From: an uncultured Collinsella sp.
GTDB lineage: Bacteria > Actinomycetota > Coriobacteriia > Coriobacteriales > Coriobacteriaceae
Assembly: GCA_934646965.1 (NCBI GenBank)
Contig: CAKUEZ010000065.1
Coordinates: 1-11,406, forward strand
Length of the DNA stretch: 11,406 nucleotides
Direction of reading: 5' to 3'
The notes under the pieces: generated by a model
The model's database searches: none
Told to the model about the DNA's origin: nothing
The model's input: only the letters and a program-made list of their open reading frames with translations
Part shown: piece after piece, positions 7,296 to 11,406 of the stretch
Position numbering within the stretch: position 1 is the stretch's first letter
Layout: every line of letters begins with the position of its first letter
Program-made: the position numbers and the translations under genes

Positions 7296-7775
7296 ATGTT
7301 TAGGCCCCTACGTCGAAAGAAGCGCGCTATTACCGACGAGGCAGCGCGCGAGCTGCTCGCCACCTGCAAGCGCGGCGTCTTTGCCGTCAACGGCGACGAT
7401 GGCTACCCGTATGCCATTCCCGTCAACTACTTCTTTGATGCCGAGCACGACAAGATTTACTTCCACGGCAGCAAGGTCGGCCACAAGGTCGACGCTCTCA
7501 AGCGTGACGACAAAGTCTGTTTTACCGTCTACGGCAACGACTGGTACAAGGACGACGATTGGGCGCCCTACGTGCAGAGCACCGTTGTCTTTGGCCGTTG
7601 CCGCCTAGCGAATGACAACCCCGCATTTATCGAGGACAAGGTCCGTGAGTTCGCGCTCAAGTACTACCCCTCCGCCGAAGAAGTCGAGGAAGAAATCGCC
7701 AAGGACATCAAGGGCGTTCAGCTGTACGAAATTACGATTGAGCATCTCTGCGGCAAGCAGATTCACGAAAAGTAA
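7296..7775 (+). CDS. Pyridoxamine 5'-phosphate oxidase-like (Nim-like) flavin protein
   Basis: This 159-residue protein resembles the split-barrel flavin-binding family that includes PNPOx and NimA-type nitroimidazole reductases. Family-like stretches are GYPYAIPVNYFF (36-47), IYFHGSKVGHK (54-64, with H57) and VCFTVYG (74-80). Members bind FMN or heme-like cofactors as dimers; many have no known substrate, and nitroimidazole resistance must not be assumed from family membership. It is shorter than true PdxH and lacks its C-terminal active-site block, so vitamin B6 synthesis is unlikely. ATG at 7296 is chosen over the in-frame TTG at 7278, because AAGGA (7283-7287) lies 8 nt before it. It follows the first hybrid kinase by 42 bp with no terminator between, so they probably share a transcript. 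Confidence 0.83.
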   Translation: MFRPLRRKKRAITDEAARELLATCKRGVFAVNGDDGYPYAIPVNYFFDAEHDKIYFHGSKVGHKVDALKRDDKVCFTVYGNDWYKDDDWAPYVQSTVVFGRCRLANDNPAFIEDKVREFALKYYPSAEEVEEEIAKDIKGVQLYEITIEHLCGKQIHEK

Positions 7776-7803
7776 ACCCCGAAGCAGGCTCTCGCAAATA
7801 GCA

Positions 7804-7847
7804 ATACGCCCCGGTCCCAACCGACGTTGGGACCGGGCCGTATCTTT
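7804..7847. terminator. Bidirectional terminator between convergent genes
   Basis: CCCGGTCCCAAC (7810-7821) pairs perfectly with GTTGGGACCGGG (7826-7837) around a CGAC loop. Past one C/C mismatch the pairing goes on with ATACG/CGTAT (7804-7808 and 7839-7843), giving about 18 bp. It is followed by CTTT on the + strand and by a moderately T-rich ATTGCTATTTG on the minus strand. It lies 28 bp beyond the Nim-like gene stop and abuts the stop (TAA, 7846-7848) of the second hybrid kinase, so it fits both. The T tracts are weak on both sides, but the stem is very stable. Confidence 0.8.
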
Positions 7848-10038
7848 ACGATGCGTCGGCGGCGATGTGGGCAAGCGCCTCAACGAGCTCTTGCGAGCTC
7901 ACGGGCTTGCTCAGATGCGCGTTCATGCCCGCCTCGCGCGAGAGCCTGCGATCGTCCGCGAAAGCATTAGCGCTTACCGCGATAATCGGCGTGGTCATCG
8001 CATCCTCGCGATTGAGCGCTCGGATTTGGCGCGTGGCCTCGAGGCCATCGATGCCGGGCATCATGATGTCCATGAGCACTACGTCGTACTCATACGGCGC
8101 GCTCGCAGCAAACGTCTCGACGGCAGACTCGCCATCCTTGGCATGCGTCACAATGGCACCGGCACGATCGAGCGTAAACTGCGCGATCTCGGCATTCAGG
8201 TCGTTGTCCTCGACCAGCAAAACACGCAGGCCCCGGAGCGCACCACCGTCGTCCACATTTACGCGAACGACCTGAGGCACCTCGGAACGGTCGCATTTCT
8301 CAAACGGCAGGCGAATGGTAAAGGTCGTCCCCTGCCCCAAGGTGCTCGTAAAGCTCATGGTTCCACCCATAAGCTCGACCAGCTGCTTGGCAATAGAGGC
8401 ACCCAGGCCGGTTCCCGACGAAGCGCCTTCCACCTGCTGCTCCTCACGGCTGAACGGCTCATAGAGGTGCTGTTGGAACTCCTCGCTCATGCCGATACCG
8501 TTATCGGCAATCATGTACTCATAGACGGGGACGCCGTCCACCGGCTCCACCTCGCGGCACACCAGGCGAACGAAACCGCCTTGTCGGTTGTACTTGACGG
8601 CATTGCCGGCAATATTGACCAGCAAGCGCTTGAGGTGCGTCACGCTTACTCGGGCATAGGGATGGTCCAGAGCGTGCTTGTCGCAGATGATGGTTACAAA
8701 ACGTTCCTCGGCCTGGCGCTCCAGAATATCGCGCACCTCGCGGTTGAGGGTCACCAAGTTTGCGGGCACAAGATCAAGGTCGACCTGACCGCTCTCCAGA
8801 CGACTCATATCGAGCGCTTCGTTCGCAAGGTCGAGCAGCAACCCAGAAGCCGTCCAGATCTTTGAGCGGCACTCGGTCTGCTTTTGCAGATCGTCTGCAT
8901 GAGCGTCTCCCACCTCGACCATGCCGCGGATGCCGTTAATGGGCGTGCGCAGGTCGTGGCTCATGCGACGCAGGAACTCTGTCTTTGCCGAGTTGGCGGA
9001 CGAGGCCTCGCGCGCCGCTTCGGCCAGCTTATCGCCGTAGTCTCGCTCCTGCTGCAGCAAATCCGTCAAGCGTCGACGGTCCGCGCGGCGGCGCACCAGC
9101 ACAACGGCAGTTATGGCACCGCCATAGAGCACCAGTACGCAAGCGACAACCGCAGCGACGACCTCAAAGAGGCTCTGCGCCGAGGCATACGTATACACGT
9201 AAAACTTACGCGCCTTGCCGTATGTGCCCAGATACCACTCGCCGTCGGCATTAACCAGCTGAACTTTGCCGGCCAGGCAGCGCTCCTTAATACCGTCGAC
9301 AATGATGGCATCCGTCGCAGGTAGATCAAACACGCCCAATATGGTGGGCTCAACGACGTTAGTCGCAACGACCTTGCCATCGTTTTCGATCACGATATCG
9401 CCATCATCGATGGTCTCGTACCCGTCGAGCAAACTCTGTAGCTTGAGCGTATTGCTCGTGACCGCCTTGGCGCTTTGGTGCCTTACCGCGACAACAATGC
9501 CGTCGCCATCTTGCCGGGCAACGCAGCCAATATCTGCAACCGAATCATCCGCGAGCGTGATGCGGGCGGTGTAGGACTTAAGCGGATAGACTGCCACCTC
9601 CAGCACGGGAGCTTCTTTGAGATACGCCGCGAGCGCCTCGTAACTCACCTCATCCGTCGAAGACTCTGTCACCAGGTTGCCCGACGCGTCCATCACAATC
9701 AGTGCGCTCACGTTGAACTGGTCAGTATATTGCTCCAGCGTGGCACCATCCGCCGAGCCGTCGCGCTCCATGTCGCGCGCCGCCTCGCCGGCGATCTCCA
9801 TAACGCGAATCAGATTTTTTGTCGCGTAGGCGCTGTTGAATGCATCGTAGGAAAGGCTCTGCGTTGCCACGTAGTCGACAACGTCCGCAAAGCGCTTCTC
9901 GGCCTGAGCAGTCGTATAGCCATAACTTGCCATACCGGCAACGACCGAAAGCGCTATTCCCACCAGGGCGACAAGCGGCCACATCCATGCCGCACGATTG
10001 CCCTGCTTCCCTGCAACGTGATCAGGCATATCGATCAT
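7846..10038 (-). CDS. Hybrid sensor histidine kinase with dCache-like sensor and receiver
   Basis: This 730-residue membrane kinase has TM1 at about 18-40, an extracytoplasmic domain of about 245 residues, TM2 at about 290-315, HisKA with SHDLRTPING (H361), HATPase_c (NIAGN 475-479, DNGIGM 512-517, GTGLGA 542-547) and a receiver (604-724) with E610/D611, phosphoacceptor D657 in LMDIMMPG and K711. Two PAS-like hairpins in the sensor, ALIVMDASGNLV (112-123) and DIVIENDGKVVA (214-225), suggest a two-lobed Cache fold; this is a visual judgement. There is no Hpt or output domain. ATG at 10038 overlaps the TGA of the upstream solute-binding gene (ATGA), and GGAGGGG sits 5 nt before it, so translation is coupled. 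The kinase probably responds to that lipoprotein, its own sensor domain, or both. Confidence 0.92.
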   Translation of the reverse strand: MIDMPDHVAGKQGNRAAWMWPLVALVGIALSVVAGMASYGYTTAQAEKRFADVVDYVATQSLSYDAFNSAYATKNLIRVMEIAGEAARDMERDGSADGATLEQYTDQFNVSALIVMDASGNLVTESSTDEVSYEALAAYLKEAPVLEVAVYPLKSYTARITLADDSVADIGCVARQDGDGIVVAVRHQSAKAVTSNTLKLQSLLDGYETIDDGDIVIENDGKVVATNVVEPTILGVFDLPATDAIIVDGIKERCLAGKVQLVNADGEWYLGTYGKARKFYVYTYASAQSLFEVVAAVVACVLVLYGGAITAVVLVRRRADRRRLTDLLQQERDYGDKLAEAAREASSANSAKTEFLRRMSHDLRTPINGIRGMVEVGDAHADDLQKQTECRSKIWTASGLLLDLANEALDMSRLESGQVDLDLVPANLVTLNREVRDILERQAEERFVTIICDKHALDHPYARVSVTHLKRLLVNIAGNAVKYNRQGGFVRLVCREVEPVDGVPVYEYMIADNGIGMSEEFQQHLYEPFSREEQQVEGASSGTGLGASIAKQLVELMGGTMSFTSTLGQGTTFTIRLPFEKCDRSEVPQVVRVNVDDGGALRGLRVLLVEDNDLNAEIAQFTLDRAGAIVTHAKDGESAVETFAASAPYEYDVVLMDIMMPGIDGLEATRQIRALNREDAMTTPIIAVSANAFADDRRLSREAGMNAHLSKPVSSQELVEALAHIAADAS

Positions 10039-10904
10039 GACAGCCCCTCCACGTTCAAGAATGGCGAAGGGTCGTCAAAGTACTTGGACACCAGGCGCTC
10101 CATGGTGCCGTCGGTAAGCATCTCTTGGTAAGCGTGCGTGAGCTTGACGTCGATCCCGCGCGTGTCGTTGATGTCGAAGGCAGTACCCAGGCCGACCTCG
10201 AGCAGCGGCTCATTCAGGATGCGATATGTCACGCCATAGTCTTTCTCGTAGGTGAGTAACGACGACTCGTGCGCGGCAATAGCATCGACCAGGCCCTCAA
10301 CGAGCGCCGGATTCAGGTAGGAGCGATCCGAGAAGCTGTACAGCTCCTTGATTTGCGGAACGTTTTCGTTCAGTCGATTGAGCAGGATTGACTCGGGCTT
10401 GGTGGTGGACTGAACCGCCACGACCTTGTCCTCCAGATCGTCAAGCGTGTAGATATCGCTCTCGGGATTAACCGCGACCACCTGGCGGCTCGCCAGATAC
10501 GGACCGGCCCAGCGGTACTCGTCCTCGCGACCTGTCATGGTAAAGCTGCCCATGACGCAGTCGAGCTCGCCGCTCGCGAGCATGTCTTTCTTCTTTTCCC
10601 AGTCGATGAGCTGGTATTTTGGTTTGTAGCCAATGCGGGCCAGGGCCTCGGTCAGAATCTCGACATCCAGGCCAACCGTCTCACCGTACTCATCGGCATA
10701 GACGAACGGCGGGTAAAGGTCGCTACCGACGTTGAGTGTCTTGAGGCCATCGTCGTCTTTTGCCTGCAAGGCCGTGCTTTTTGCCGAAGAGGCCGAGGCG
10801 CCGTCACTCGGCCCTGAGCAACCCGCTATCGCCACGCCAAATACGCCCACCAATGCGAGCGCAAGTAATAACGTTATGGCAACCGGGTGGCGAGTTCCTT
10901 TCAT
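10035..10904 (-). CDS. Family 3 solute-binding lipoprotein
   Basis: This 289-residue protein starts with a hydrophobic signal and a lipobox IAGC (26-29), so C29 should be lipidated and the protein tethered outside the membrane. A low-complexity serine/alanine linker follows. The mature part (about 54-280) is a family 3 periplasmic-binding fold: LNVGSDLYPPFVY (57-69), GLDVEIL (78-84), SGELDCVMGSFTMTGRE (111-127, with the ligand-binding arginine region) and WAGPY (132-136) in place of the common FSxPY. The ligand is probably an amino acid or similar polar molecule. ATG at 10904 is chosen over an upstream start at 10976 because AGGAG lies 4-5 nt before it and it opens the signal peptide. No ABC permease or ATPase is adjacent; the next gene is a kinase, so a sensing role is more likely than uptake. 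Confidence 0.9.
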   Translation of the reverse strand: MKGTRHPVAITLLLALALVGVFGVAIAGCSGPSDGASASSAKSTALQAKDDDGLKTLNVGSDLYPPFVYADEYGETVGLDVEILTEALARIGYKPKYQLIDWEKKKDMLASGELDCVMGSFTMTGREDEYRWAGPYLASRQVVAVNPESDIYTLDDLEDKVVAVQSTTKPESILLNRLNENVPQIKELYSFSDRSYLNPALVEGLVDAIAAHESSLLTYEKDYGVTYRILNEPLLEVGLGTAFDINDTRGIDVKLTHAYQEMLTDGTMERLVSKYFDDPSPFLNVEGLS

Positions 10905-10944
10905 CGAGCTCCTGACAATCCTGCGTGTTGGCGGCAATGGGCTA

Positions 10945-10953
10945 ATAATAGCA
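10945..10953 (-). promoter_or_regulatory. Extended -10 promoter of the lipoprotein-kinase operon
   Basis: On the minus strand the sequence reads TGCTATTAT: a TG extension, one base and TATTAT, which matches five of six -10 bases. It ends 40 bp before the ATG of the lipoprotein gene, leaving a leader of about 35 nt that contains the AGGAG site. A -35 like TTGAGC is present but 20 bp away, so the promoter would rely on the extended -10. Confidence 0.5.
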
Positions 10954-10995
10954 GGTGAATTTCGAGAACCGCTCAATGATTACGAACGCCTTACC

Positions 10996-11038
10996 GTGCG
11001 GGACCTTCTGGCAAATCTGGCCAGAAGGCCCCCTGCAC
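10996..11038 (-). terminator. Large hairpin after the MalY/PatB-like gene
   Basis: CCTTCTGGC (11004-11012) and GCCAGAAGG (11020-11028) form a perfect 9-bp stem with a 7-nt loop. GG/CC pairs around a bulge and an outer GTGC/GCAC pair (10996-10999 with 11035-11038) can lengthen it. It lies just beyond the stop of the minus-strand aminotransferase gene, where a terminator is expected. No T tract follows on either strand, so it may be an atypical terminator, a transcript-stabilising hairpin or a small repeat. Confidence 0.4.
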
Positions 11039-11049
11039 ACAGTGAAAGT

Positions 11050-11406
11050 CTACCTCGCATTAAAAACGTAGCAGCTCAGGCGCTCGCACGCCTCCTGCAC
11101 GCGCGAAAGCGGCAGCGCCAGGTTCACGCGAATGTGGCAGGGTCCGTGGAACGGGCGGCCGTCCTGATAGCCCACGCCCACGCGGGCTCCCTCGTCGAGC
11201 AGCCACTGAATGTCGCGACCGTGTGCGCGGCACCACTCCGTGCAGTCCAGGAACGCCATGTACGTGCCCTGCGGACGCGAATAGGCCACGCCCTTAAAAT
11301 GCTCGTCCGCGTAGTCGCAGAAGTAGTCAACGTTGCCCTTGATGACCTCGTTGAGCTCGTCTACCCATTCGTAGCCCTGCGGCTGGTAGGCGCCGATGAG
11401 CGCGTG
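11050..11406 (-). CDS. MalY/PatB-type PLP-dependent aminotransferase/C-S lyase, C-terminal part
   Basis: This frame runs off the right edge of the window, so only the last 118 residues are present and the true start lies outside. The visible part is the small C-terminal domain of a fold-type I PLP enzyme: GAYQPQGYEWVDELN near the edge, then SRPQGTYMAFLDC, and HIRVNLALP, whose arginine is the conserved residue that grips the substrate carboxylate. This ending is typical of MalY/PatB, cystathionine beta-lyase-like enzymes that cleave C-S bonds of cysteine conjugates and sometimes moonlight as regulators. The PLP lysine is in the missing part, so activity cannot be judged. The frame stays open through an internal GTG at 11289, which is not the start. 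Confidence 0.85.
   Translation of the reverse strand, partial: HALIGAYQPQGYEWVDELNEVIKGNVDYFCDYADEHFKGVAYSRPQGTYMAFLDCTEWCRAHGRDIQWLLDEGARVGVGYQDGRPFHGPCHIRVNLALPLSRVQEACERLSCYVFNAR

Noticed and set aside
7296..7775. Calling the flavin gene pdxH or nimA
   Set aside because: The protein lacks the C-terminal block of PdxH, and Nim-like similarity alone does not show nitroimidazole reduction.
7612..8865. Long + strand open frame of 417 codons opposite the second hybrid kinase
   Set aside because: It begins inside the Nim-like gene, runs through the terminator and shows no domain. The minus strand encodes the receiver and kinase domains there.

Overview
The window looks like chromosome from a GC-rich, Gram-positive gut actinobacterium of the Coriobacteriia, most like Collinsella. 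This is inferred from the high GC codon use, the strong purine-rich ribosome binding sites, the use of TTG and GTG starts, and the mix of genes: an EFR1-type flavodoxin-ferredoxin, a Nim-like flavin protein and large hybrid histidine kinases with solute-binding sensor domains. No marker gene in the window fixes the species. There are ten protein genes (one partial) and no rRNA, tRNA, CRISPR array or recognisable transposase.

Left part (1-4300). A class I SAM-dependent methyltransferase on the + strand ends at a strong hairpin terminator. It converges on a run of four minus-strand genes. In transcription order these are a small two-TM potassium channel, a LOG-family nucleotide phosphoribohydrolase, a ClC-like anion transporter and an EFR1-type flavodoxin/2[4Fe-4S] protein. 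Gaps of 37 and 38 bp suggest two pairs, channel-LOG and ClC-EFR1, separated by a 125-bp gap that holds a possible promoter. Two of the four are membrane ion pathways (K+ and anion), so the block may serve ion or membrane-potential homeostasis coupled to redox metabolism. That last step is inference.

Middle (4250-4448). The divergent intergenic region carries a compact REP/MITE-like inverted repeat with 20-nt arms and one mismatch, and an internal direct repeat that permits a second, exclusive fold.

Right part (4449-11406). Two paralogous hybrid sensor kinases face each other. The + strand one is a BvgS-like protein: signal peptide, two fused periplasmic solute-binding domains, one TM, HisKA, HATPase and receiver. 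A Nim/PNPOx-like flavin protein follows it 42 bp downstream. On the minus strand a solute-binding lipoprotein overlaps by four bases (ATGA) a second hybrid kinase, which has its own two-lobed extracytoplasmic domain. The same sensing idea therefore appears side by side in fused and split form. Neither kinase carries an Hpt or DNA-binding output, so the phosphorelay must finish elsewhere. A bidirectional terminator separates the two systems. The window ends in the C-terminal part of a MalY/PatB-type PLP-dependent C-S lyase/aminotransferase.
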